Made by a program: the position numbers and the translations under genes. A model generated the notes under the pieces. The model saw only the letters and a program-made list of their open reading frames with translations, had not been told where the DNA came from and searched no databases. Below, one piece after another: positions 7,361 to 12,380 of a DNA stretch of 15,771 nt; positions within the stretch are counted from its first letter, which is position 1, and every line of letters begins with the position of its first letter. The DNA comes from an uncultured Candidatus Saccharibacteria bacterium. GTDB lineage: Bacteria; Patescibacteria; Saccharimonadia; Saccharimonadales; 2-12-FULL-41-12. The stretch is taken from contig CAMLDK010000012.1 of the NCBI GenBank assembly GCA_946478995.1, forward strand, positions 1-15,771, in the 5' to 3' direction.

Positions 7361-7948
7361 ATGGGCAAAGTTATTCTAAATATGAGCATGTCGCTGGACG
7401 GCTTTATCGCCGGGCCGAATATACGGACCGGGGAGCCTATGGGAGATGGCGGCGAAAAACTTCATGAGTGGATGTTTAATAAAGGCAATACCAACGAGAA
7501 CCCCGAAGAACACCAGGCTGATTTTTTCAAAAATACCGGCGCTTACATCATGGGGCAGCGGACATTTGAGCTGGGATTGGAGCCTTGGGGAGAAAATCCG
7601 CCATTCCACGCACCCTGCTTTGTGTTATCAGATGAACCGCGCGAGACTATTACCAAAACAGGCAGTACGTCTTATGTTTTCGTGACCAACGGCCCGGATA
7701 GCACGCTTGAGCAGGCAAAGGATGCGGCAGGAAGCAAAGATGTTATCATCATGGGCGGCGCCAATGCAGCCCAGCAGTATGTTAATAGCGGTCTGCTTGA
7801 TGAAATACGCTTGCATCTTGTGCATACTTTTCTTGGAAATGGCACCAGACTGTTCGATAAGCTTACGATTAAACAAACTGACTTGGAAAAATTAACTCTC
7901 GCCGATGCCCAGGGAGTAACGCACTTTAAGTTTCGTATTCGCAAATAG
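7361..7948 (+). CDS. RibD C-terminal/dihydrofolate-reductase-like family protein (second of two)
   Basis: A 195-residue protein of the same superfamily as the preceding gene but of a different subgroup. GKVILNMSMSLDGFIAGPN is the first strand with the SLDGFIAG signature. AYIMGQRTFELGLEPWG is the G-R-T-F helix, VIIMGGANAAQQYVNSGLLDEIRLHLV is the nucleotide-binding GG turn plus the LLDE-I helix, and FLGNGTRLFD completes the domain. The start is well supported by AAGGAGA ten bases before ATG 7361. The two reductases probably share a transcript but differ too much to be a recent tandem duplication. A true folate reductase role is unlikely because members of this family generally lack the folate-site pattern of FolA; the substrate is unassigned. 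Confidence 0.9.
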   Translation: MGKVILNMSMSLDGFIAGPNIRTGEPMGDGGEKLHEWMFNKGNTNENPEEHQADFFKNTGAYIMGQRTFELGLEPWGENPPFHAPCFVLSDEPRETITKTGSTSYVFVTNGPDSTLEQAKDAAGSKDVIIMGGANAAQQYVNSGLLDEIRLHLVHTFLGNGTRLFDKLTIKQTDLEKLTLADAQGVTHFKFRIRK

Positions 7949-7954
7949 CGCCGG

Positions 7955-7983
7955 TTGTCGTATCTGTTATTTCGTGATTAAAT
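7955..7983 (+). promoter_or_regulatory. Candidate promoter for the 59-residue membrane peptide and its leader
   Basis: TTGTCG at 7955-7960 and TTAAAT at 7978-7983 have a 17-base spacer, with TG at 7975-7976 forming an extended -10. Transcription would start near 7990, leaving a leader of about 155 bases before the ATG at 8146. Confidence 0.4.
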
Positions 7984-7989
7984 ACTGAT

Positions 7990-8145
7990 AATGTGGTCGT
8001 CCCTACTAACAATCATGCGCTGCTCATTCGGCGAACAACATGGACGGACACCAGAACCACTGAAGATGAATGAGTAGGCCTGCGCTTAAAGGAGATAGTC
8101 GAACCTACGCGGCGACAGGCTCTCATCAATTAACAAAGGGACACT
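7990..8145 (+). other. Long leader with possible alternative RNA pairings
   Basis: No reading frame of note occupies this stretch. Complementary segments are visible: CTCATTC (8023-8029) with GAATGAG (8068-8074), and GTAGG (8074-8078), which can pair with either CCTAC at 8002-8006 or CCTAC at 8104-8108. GCCTG (8078-8082) can also pair with CAGGC (8116-8120). Mutually exclusive pairings are what a regulatory leader would show, but helices of 5-7 bp can arise by chance. I recognise no known RNA family. Confidence 0.25.
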
Positions 8146-8325
8146 ATGCCACACAAAGACAAGAGTCTCCAAGAGGACTACAACTATAGTCACGAGAACA
8201 GCCTGAAACATTGGCGCTCGTGGGGTTCGTGGTTCAGCTGGGGCAGCCCTGTTGGTTTGGGCCTGTTCTTCATTTCCATTGCGGTGACGCTTTGGATTCT
8301 GAGCCAGGCCTTCGGCTGGAACTAA
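8146..8325 (+). CDS. Trp-rich single-pass small membrane protein (59 aa)
   Basis: A short gene encoding 59 residues. The N-terminal 20 residues are polar and charged (MPHKDKSLQEDYNYSHENSL), followed by an aromatic stretch HWRSWGSWFSWGSPVGLGL and one transmembrane helix GLFFISIAVTLWIL, ending AFGWN. It contains six tryptophans, a very high share, clustered at the predicted membrane interface. The start is supported by AAAGGGA seven bases before the ATG, and the gene is bounded downstream by a strong hairpin terminator at 8340, both signs of a genuine gene. N-in, C-out topology is likely from the charge distribution. I do not recognise the family; roles could include membrane protein partner, stress peptide or antitoxin-like peptide, none of which the sequence decides. 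Confidence 0.75.
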   Translation: MPHKDKSLQEDYNYSHENSLKHWRSWGSWFSWGSPVGLGLFFISIAVTLWILSQAFGWN

Positions 8326-8339
8326 TACTCCTAGCCGCT

Positions 8340-8385
8340 AAATGGCATCGTCATCAGACGGTGCCATTTAATTCTAGTTTTATTT
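8340..8385 (+). terminator. Intrinsic terminator after the 59-residue peptide gene
   Basis: A 13-bp stem AAATGGCATCGTC / GACGGTGCCATTT (8340-8352 with 8357-8369, one G-U pair) closes an ATCA loop and is followed by the T-rich tract AATTCTAGTTTTATTT. It lies between convergent genes and may serve both strands. Confidence 0.8.
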
Positions 8386-8685
8386 AGATTGCTTATTAAG
8401 CACCCACTGAACTGATCGGCTTATCGGCTTGTCCGTGCGATGGATGCAACCGATCCAGCAGCAGGGACGGCGTTTTCCTTCAATGAGTTCCTTAATCGTG
8501 CGTTCAATATGGTTCGTTCTCGTCCCGGGGTTTTTAACGGAAACAGTCCAGCAGATCCACTCGTTTCGTGCAAGCGGCGTAATATCCTCCCAAGCTGCTA
8601 AGGCTTTTGGGGAAGAGAGTAGCGCCTTTTGCAAGTCCGCTGGTAATTTGTGCGCTACACCGCCGGCGATTTCTTTTGTTGGCAT
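8380..8685 (-). CDS. YdeI/OmpD-associated (OmdA) family protein
   Basis: A 101-residue protein matching the YdeI/OmdA family, some members of which are annotated as bacteriocin-protection proteins. Signature segments are LPADLQKALLSSPKALAAWE, the core LTPLARNEWICW-type block seen here as ITPLARNEWICWTVS, the basic helix HIERTIKELIEGKRRPCCW, and the closing C-I-H-R. It corresponds to the single-domain form without the DUF1905 half found in longer relatives. The CCW-x-GC cluster offers three cysteines plus a histidine, a possible metal site, though this is inference. AGGTAG lies about nine bases before the ATG. Its 3' end faces the 59-residue peptide gene, with the terminator hairpin at 8340 between them. 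Confidence 0.88.
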   Translation of the reverse strand: MPTKEIAGGVAHKLPADLQKALLSSPKALAAWEDITPLARNEWICWTVSVKNPGTRTNHIERTIKELIEGKRRPCCWIGCIHRTDKPISRSVQWVLNKQSK

Positions 8686-8782
8686 AAATTTATACTACCT
8701 TAATCTGGCCAGTTTCAGAACCGCTACAAGACAAATTTAGTGTATTGAAAAGTGAGAGCGGAAAGTTCATAGGGGTATTAAC

Positions 8783-9388
8783 TTACCGTGATTGCAGGGC
8801 GTCCAGCGCAACGCCTAAGCAGGCCCAGACGCGCCAGTCCAATTCTTTATAATTTTTATCGTTAACAGATAAAATATAATGGTCTTTGAATATGCTCTGT
8901 TTCTCAAACATGCCGACCTTTTCTTGAGTGCCAGGCGCTAAAAATACAAAATGGTATTTAAAGAAAGCTATAACGATGTCAGCTATTTCCCCGACTATCG
9001 GTATGAAGCCGATGTAGCGCCTGAGCACTGCAAGGACACTGTTGCTTTCGGTCACGGTTATAACCGGATTATCGTCTTTCAAAACTGACCAGGTGCTTTT
9101 TAAAAGCGATTTGGAAAAATCTTTGCGGAATGCGCCAATAAGCTTTCCGGAGGAATCTTCTACGAGATAGCGTCCATGTATATCCATTGCTTTTTCCGCT
9201 CGCAAACTGAAAATTATTTTTTGTTTTGTTTGGTCGCCGTAAAAATCAATTCTTTCTTTGATAGCCATTTTTTTCTGCTGGGCAAATGCTACTAAATCTG
9301 TCTTTTTCCCATTTTCGTCAATGTCAAAAACAGAATATTTGTTGGTAATCGGGGTGATCTTTTGCTCTACTCTAAATCTGGGTTTCAT
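8783..9388 (-). CDS. LURP-one/Tubby C-terminal-like (scramblase-fold) protein
   Basis: A 201-residue protein resembling the LURP-one-related/Tubby-like beta-barrel family, which includes bacterial proteins of unknown role and phospholipid scramblase relatives. The N-terminal pattern RFRVEQKITPITNKYSVFD, the strand repeat KQKIIFSLRAEKAMDIHGRYLVED, and SSGKLIGAFRKDFSKSLLKSTWSV fit the usual DxxGxxIGxIRR-type core. The middle (RRYIGFIPIVGEIADIVIAFFKYHFVFL) is hydrophobic and could associate with membranes or form the barrel core helix. The start at ATG 9388 is preferred over a TTG at 9430 because the latter would run into the divergent gene's start. No clear Shine-Dalgarno precedes it. It is divergent from the kinase gene with only 45 bases between starts. 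The family assignment is by pattern and moderately secure. Confidence 0.68.
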   Translation of the reverse strand: MKPRFRVEQKITPITNKYSVFDIDENGKKTDLVAFAQQKKMAIKERIDFYGDQTKQKIIFSLRAEKAMDIHGRYLVEDSSGKLIGAFRKDFSKSLLKSTWSVLKDDNPVITVTESNSVLAVLRRYIGFIPIVGEIADIVIAFFKYHFVFLAPGTQEKVGMFEKQSIFKDHYILSVNDKNYKELDWRVWACLGVALDALQSR

Positions 9389-9418
9389 ATACGATATAAA
9401 TAATAACCTATTTATCTT

Positions 9419-9427
9419 TGTTATTAT
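9419..9427 (+). promoter_or_regulatory. Extended -10 promoter positioned for a leaderless transcript
   Basis: TGTTATTAT is an extended -10 element ending six bases before the ATG at 9434. The expected transcription start coincides with the start codon, and no Shine-Dalgarno is present, so the kinase mRNA may be leaderless. Confidence 0.45.
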
Positions 9428-9433
9428 CAATCT

Positions 9434-9952
9434 ATGCCGCTTTATTTAGTAACGGGGTTGCCTGGTGCCGGTAAGTCTACAGTCAACGCAGAGTTAAAGG
9501 CCAGAGGATATGAATCTTATGACGGAGACGAAGACAAGCTTGCCCAATGGTTTGATGAGCAGGGACAAGTAATAAAAATTGAGAAGGAGGATATAAATCC
9601 TAAATTCTTAAAACACCATTCTCGCGGCATAGCCAGGAAAATTGTTGAAGATCTGGCTAATAAAGCTGCAGACAAACCTATATTTATATGCAATGACCCG
9701 GAAAATGAAGAGGAGCTTATAGATTTATTCGAACAAGTCTTTGCGCTGATGATTGACGAAGATACAGAAAGATACCGCTTGGCTAATCGCACCAACGCTA
9801 CCTGGGGAAAGAGGCCTTTTGAAATTGACTACAGCTTGGCTTTTAAGGAAAAATGGCTGCCTCTCATAAAAAAATATGATTACGTCACTATTGACGCAAC
9901 CATACCTACTAGCGAAATAGTCGACTTGATATTGCAGAAGCTGACAGTTTAA
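9434..9952 (+). CDS. P-loop NTPase, AAA-type small kinase-like protein
   Basis: A 172-residue P-loop protein of the shikimate-kinase/nucleotide-kinase fold. Walker A is GLPGAGKST at residues 8-16, directly after the first strand LYLVT. The strand SYDGDED follows after the first helix and places acidic residues where kinases of this class hold the substrate or the Walker B aspartate. A lid-like basic segment RYRLANRTNATWGKRPFE lies at about 115-132, and the C-terminal strand YVTIDATIPTSEIVDLIL closes the core, as in adenylate- and shikimate-kinase-like proteins where the last strand precedes the final helix. It is full length for the fold. The substrate is not identifiable; candidates are a small metabolite or nucleotide. 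It is probably transcribed from its own promoter and not coupled to the permease gene that follows. Confidence 0.85.
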   Translation: MPLYLVTGLPGAGKSTVNAELKARGYESYDGDEDKLAQWFDEQGQVIKIEKEDINPKFLKHHSRGIARKIVEDLANKAADKPIFICNDPENEEELIDLFEQVFALMIDEDTERYRLANRTNATWGKRPFEIDYSLAFKEKWLPLIKKYDYVTIDATIPTSEIVDLILQKLTV

Positions 9953-9955
9953 TTT

Positions 9956-9964
9956 TGTTATACT
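9956..9964 (+). promoter_or_regulatory. Extended -10 promoter for the MFS permease gene
   Basis: TGTTATACT is a near-consensus extended -10 located four bases after the kinase stop codon. It predicts a start near 9971 and a leader of about 19 bases before ATG 9990. Confidence 0.5.
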
Positions 9965-9989
9965 TAGGCTAAAGAGTAACCAAACAAAA

Positions 9990-11138
9990 ATGATTCATCA
10001 CGCAACCCGGCACCATTATCACATCATCCGTTTGGATGAGCTGAAGCGTCTTTACTGGGCGCATACTATACGCAGCCTGGCGGCCAACATGTCGATGATT
10101 TTCGTGCCGATTTATTTTTATCGGATAGGTTACAGCGTTACGGATATAATGTCGTATTTTCTGTATTTTTCCATCTTTTGGGGTTTGACCCAATATCCGG
10201 CTTTACGTATCACTAATAAATTCGGAGCTAACAAGATCATGGCTCTGGGTTTGCTACTTGAGGGTGTACATATACTTATGCTGGCGACGGTTCAGAATTA
10301 TGGATGGCCGCTGTGGTCTATAGGGTTTATTGCGGGTCTCGCTGTGGCATTTTATTGGCCTGGATTCAGAGCCTGTTTCGCGCAAAGTCTACTGCATAAA
10401 AGGATAGGTCCGGCAGTCGGCGTGGCAGCTGCCTTATACCTGGTAGCTTATGGCGCGGCGCCGGCTATAGGCGGCGCGATTGCCTCATATTTCGGAATTG
10501 AAATTTTGTACGGCCTGGCGATGCTGTGTTTTATAGCGGCGGCCTTGCCTCTTTTTAATGCGCCGGAGATTGTTAAGAACACTGATATAAAATTAAGCAG
10601 CCTGAACTGGCGCCGAATTAAAAGGGATCTTGTGGCTAATTTCGGGGATAATATTGACGACAGCGTTCTTTCAAATATCTGGCCGCTGTTTATTTTTCTT
10701 TTGGTGCCGACCTATATAGGAGTCGGCATTCTTAGTTCGATTACTATAGTTGCCAGCATAATCATTTCTCTATATGTGGGGCGGAAAATCAGGAAACACT
10801 CTGGCTTCCTGTCGAAAGGTTCCTGGCTGGTTTCACTTACTAATGGGGGACGGCTGTTTACCCAAAGCGCCGGACATATTGCCGGCGTTAATTTCTTTAA
10901 CGGTATGGGCCATGCGCTGATGCTGCCGTCTTATGATGCCCGGTACTATAAAAATGCCGAGCAAGAACCTGTGCTTTTATATGTTTTTGCCATGCTGATG
11001 GCCGGAGCCATAGGTTGCGCGCTCTTATTTGGGATACTTCTGCTTTTAAGCCTGATCGCTCCTATAGAAATAGTTCTAACCATAGGCTTGTTGCTGGCTA
11101 TACCAGCCGGCTATTCTATCCGTCTTATAAGGGCTTAA
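9990..11138 (+). CDS. Major facilitator superfamily-type permease
   Basis: A 382-residue integral membrane protein with about eleven or twelve hydrophobic segments covering nearly its whole length, consistent with an MFS fold. The first half opens with a cytoplasmic stretch (HHATRHHYHIIRLDELKRLYWAHTIRS) and a helix ending IFVPIYFYRIGYSV; the segment ITNKFGANKIMALG matches the G-x-x-x-D/N-R/K-x-G-R/A-K loop 2-3 pattern in relaxed form. AVAFYWPGFRACFAQSL and GAAPAIGGAIASYFGIEILY are reminiscent of helices 4 and 5. A central hydrophilic loop (NTDIKLSSLNWRRIKRDLVANFGDN) separates the halves. Substrate is unidentifiable from sequence. The ribosome site is weak. Helix count is by eye. Confidence 0.82.
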   Translation: MIHHATRHHYHIIRLDELKRLYWAHTIRSLAANMSMIFVPIYFYRIGYSVTDIMSYFLYFSIFWGLTQYPALRITNKFGANKIMALGLLLEGVHILMLATVQNYGWPLWSIGFIAGLAVAFYWPGFRACFAQSLLHKRIGPAVGVAAALYLVAYGAAPAIGGAIASYFGIEILYGLAMLCFIAAALPLFNAPEIVKNTDIKLSSLNWRRIKRDLVANFGDNIDDSVLSNIWPLFIFLLVPTYIGVGILSSITIVASIIISLYVGRKIRKHSGFLSKGSWLVSLTNGGRLFTQSAGHIAGVNFFNGMGHALMLPSYDARYYKNAEQEPVLLYVFAMLMAGAIGCALLFGILLLLSLIAPIEIVLTIGLLLAIPAGYSIRLIRA

Positions 11139-11156
11139 AATCAAGAAGGCGTTTTC

Positions 11157-11165
11157 TGGTAGAAT
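11157..11165 (+). promoter_or_regulatory. Extended -10 promoter for the tRNA pair
   Basis: TGGTAGAAT is an extended -10 (TGnTAtAAT with one change) ending 15 bases before the 5' end of tRNA-Cys, so transcription would start about nine bases upstream of the mature tRNA. Confidence 0.5.
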
Positions 11166-11180
11166 TAATGTTGTGTTAGC

Positions 11181-11254
11181 GGCGCGTTGGCCGAGGAGTT
11201 AGGCAAGGGTCTGCAAAACCCTGTACACGGGTGCGACTCCCGTACGCGCCTCCA
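11181..11254 (+). tRNA. tRNA-Cys (anticodon GCA)
   Basis: A full cloverleaf of 74 nt including encoded CCA. The acceptor stem GGCGCGT pairs with ACGCGCC and is nearly identical to that of E. coli tRNA-Cys. The D arm is GCC/GGC, the anticodon stem AGGGT/ACCCT with loop CTGCAAA (anticodon GCA), and the T stem ACGGG/CCCGT. The discriminator base is T, the known identity element for cysteinyl-tRNA synthetase. The T loop reads TGCGACT, so the normally invariant U55 is G. Confidence 0.97.
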
Positions 11255-11264
11255 ATTTATAACA

Positions 11265-11348
11265 GGGCGAGTGGTGGAACTGGTATACACAGCGGACTTA
11301 AAATCCGTGCCTTTCGGCATGAGGGTTCGACTCCCTCCTCGCCCACCA
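11265..11348 (+). tRNA. tRNA-Leu (anticodon UAA)
   Basis: A class II tRNA of 84 nt with encoded CCA. The acceptor stem GGGCGAG pairs with CTCGCCC, and the anticodon stem encloses CTTAAAA (anticodon TAA, reading UUA and UUG). A long variable arm TGCC-TTTC-GGCA is present, and the T arm GAGGG-TTCGACT-CCCTC is canonical. It lies ten bases after tRNA-Cys and is presumably co-transcribed. Its last 21 bases are repeated at 11462-11482. Confidence 0.97.
11328..11348 (+). repeat. Direct repeat copy 1: 3' end of tRNA-Leu
   Basis: The last 21 bases of tRNA-Leu (part of the T loop, T stem 3' strand, acceptor 3' strand and CCA) recur exactly at 11462-11482, 134 bases downstream. Exact duplication of a tRNA 3' end is the pattern left by tRNA-targeting integrases as att sites. 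Confidence 0.8.
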
Positions 11349-11356
11349 GTAAAATT

Positions 11357-11382
11357 GACCGGCTTCTTACCGGTCTATTTTA
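11357..11382 (+). terminator. Intrinsic terminator of the tRNA operon
   Basis: The stem GACCGG/CCGGTC (11357-11362 with 11370-11375) encloses CTTCTTA and is followed by TATTTTAA. It sits nine bases after the tRNA-Leu CCA. Confidence 0.65.
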
Positions 11383-11395
11383 ATGTCTGGATGAC

Positions 11396-11469
11396 GGGAG
11401 TCGAACGGGAATGCCATATGGAGCATTCCCCGGCACTTTGCGAGAAAACTTTCGAGCAAAGCGACTCCC
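11396..11469 (+). ncRNA. Predicted three-way-junction RNA element, unidentified
   Basis: Three perfectly nested helices are visible by eye. The outer stem GGGAGTCG (11396-11403) pairs with CGACTCCC (11462-11469). Hairpin A pairs GGGAATGC (11407-11414) with GCATTCCC (11423-11430). Hairpin B pairs CTTTG-CGAGA (11436-11445) with TTTCG-CAAAG (11450-11461, with a two-base bulge). The 3' strand of the outer stem lies inside the duplicated tRNA-Leu end. It could be an RNA, or a folded DNA site left by a mobile element. No known family is recognised, and no promoter between the tRNA terminator and this element is evident. Confidence 0.4.
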
Positions 11470-11482
11470 TCCTCGCCCACCA
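11462..11482 (+). repeat. Direct repeat copy 2: tRNA-Leu 3' end remnant
   Basis: Exact 21-base copy of 11328-11348, ending in CCA but with no tRNA body upstream. It may be an attachment-site remnant or a partial tRNA duplication. The riboswitch promoter begins 18 bases further on. Confidence 0.8.
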
Positions 11483-11499
11483 TGTTGTACAAAAGACCA

Positions 11500-11528
11500 T
11501 TGACCCCAGCTGTAGCGTAGAATATTAT
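11500..11528 (+). promoter_or_regulatory. Promoter of the B12-uptake operon
   Basis: TTGACC at 11500-11505 and TATTAT at 11523-11528 are separated by 17 bases. Transcription would start near 11535, at the head of the cobalamin riboswitch. Confidence 0.65.
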
Positions 11529-11534
11529 CAGAGG

Positions 11535-11690
11535 GCTATATGTAGTGTGGTGTAAGGAATTCCAAGCACTAGCACTAGGGGTAAGCAGGGTGAAATTCCC
11601 TCACTGTGCCGCAACTGTAAAGTCAGAAAACCAGCTTATAGCCTTATAATCCTTCGAGCAAAGGCCACGGTAATTTGTAATAATCACTGC
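11535..11690 (+). promoter_or_regulatory. Cobalamin (vitamin B12) riboswitch aptamer
   Basis: Conserved aptamer blocks appear in the right order: AAGCAGGGTGAAATTCCCTC (11583-11602), then GCCGCAACTGTAA (11608-11620, the CCCGCAACTGT core), GTCAGAAAACC (11622-11632), and CGAGCAAAGGCCACGG (11655-11670), equivalent to the CGAG..AAGGCCACTG box. The exact 5' and 3' limits are approximate. It controls the DUF4430, toroid and S-component-like genes. Known biology: cobalamin binding to such leaders represses B12 uptake or synthesis genes. Confidence 0.93.
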
Positions 11691-11722
11691 CTCCGGCGCT
11701 TGAAGCTAACCGGAGGTTTTTT
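11690..11722 (+). terminator. Riboswitch expression platform: terminator stem containing the ribosome binding site
   Basis: CCTCCGG (11690-11696) pairs with CCGGAGG (11710-11716) and is followed directly by six T residues, a textbook intrinsic terminator. The GGAGG of its 3' arm (11712-11716) is also the Shine-Dalgarno of the gene starting at TTG 11724. Formation of the hairpin would therefore both terminate transcription and mask the ribosome site. The loop contains GCTTGAAGC, which can extend the fold. Confidence 0.8.
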
Positions 11723-11723
11723 G

Positions 11724-12371
11724 TTGAGCAAGCTGACCAGATTAAAAAAGGTAAAAATACCTCCTTTCGCCATGCTTATCAGCGGACTTGTCATAGTAGG
11801 CTTGCTTACGGCTATCGGCGGAATAGTTGACTATAATAGCCAGCTTAACTCCCGGGTTACACCCGTGGAGAACCTTGTGCAGCAAACGACCGGGCTGAAC
11901 CAGGAAAACCAGCCGGAGCAGAATAAAACTTCAAGCACGCAAGATTCTTCCAGCGATCCAGAGCAGACACCAGGAGAGACAGGAAGCCCGGGTTCATATG
12001 CAACTACTCCCATAGCGACATCAGGGGGCGGTTCTTCATCGTCTTCGGGTGGTTCGCTTTCAAATAATAAAACTTCATATATAAAAGTATTTCTAAGTGT
12101 GAGTGGTAATCCAAAAGGAAGCGTGACTTTAAAAAGTACTGCTAATCAATGTCAAGTCTTAAGCCATGCCAAAGCCCAAGGCTTAATAAACAGCCTGGAC
12201 ATGAGATACAACCAGGGATTGGGCTCCTACGGAGTTTATGTAATTGACGGTGTAGGAAGAACTGATCAAGTTTATTGGACATACACCGTGAACGGTAAAC
12301 CGCCTCCCCTTGGGTGCAGCTATATAAAAGTTCGTAACGGCGATTCAGTAAATTGGCAATATATAAATTAA
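11724..12371 (+). CDS. Membrane-anchored DUF4430 (transcobalamin C-terminal-like) protein, candidate B12-binding beta domain
   Basis: A 215-residue surface protein. Residues 1-14 are basic, 15-34 form one uncleaved signal-anchor helix (FAMLISGLVIVGLLTAIGGI), and 45-115 are a low-complexity Gln/Glu/Ser/Thr/Gly linker with a poly-Ser run. Residues of about 118-215 form a DUF4430 domain: KVFLSVSG opening strand, then YGVYVIDGVGRTDQVYWTYTVNGK, and the closing G-x-SYIKVRNGDSVNWQY. In the family, the W-x-x-Y/F-x-x-NG and Y-x-v-x-dGD-x-i-x-w motifs are diagnostic, and this fold is the beta domain of transcobalamin and intrinsic factor. Two cysteines in the domain could form a disulfide. The start is TTG 11724, chosen for GGAGG seven bases upstream; no better start exists until ATG 11772-11774, which lacks a ribosome site. 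First gene of the riboswitch operon; stop overlaps the next Shine-Dalgarno. Confidence 0.85.
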   Translation: MSKLTRLKKVKIPPFAMLISGLVIVGLLTAIGGIVDYNSQLNSRVTPVENLVQQTTGLNQENQPEQNKTSSTQDSSSDPEQTPGETGSPGSYATTPIATSGGGSSSSSGGSLSNNKTSYIKVFLSVSGNPKGSVTLKSTANQCQVLSHAKAQGLINSLDMRYNQGLGSYGVYVIDGVGRTDQVYWTYTVNGKPPPLGCSYIKVRNGDSVNWQYIN

Positions 12372-12380
12372 GGAGTAAGC

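Noticed and set aside
11187..11555. Open frame of about 120 codons across the tRNA genes
   Set aside because: It runs through both tRNAs, the terminator and the folded element, has no family resemblance and no ribosome site, and its composition follows the RNA genes.
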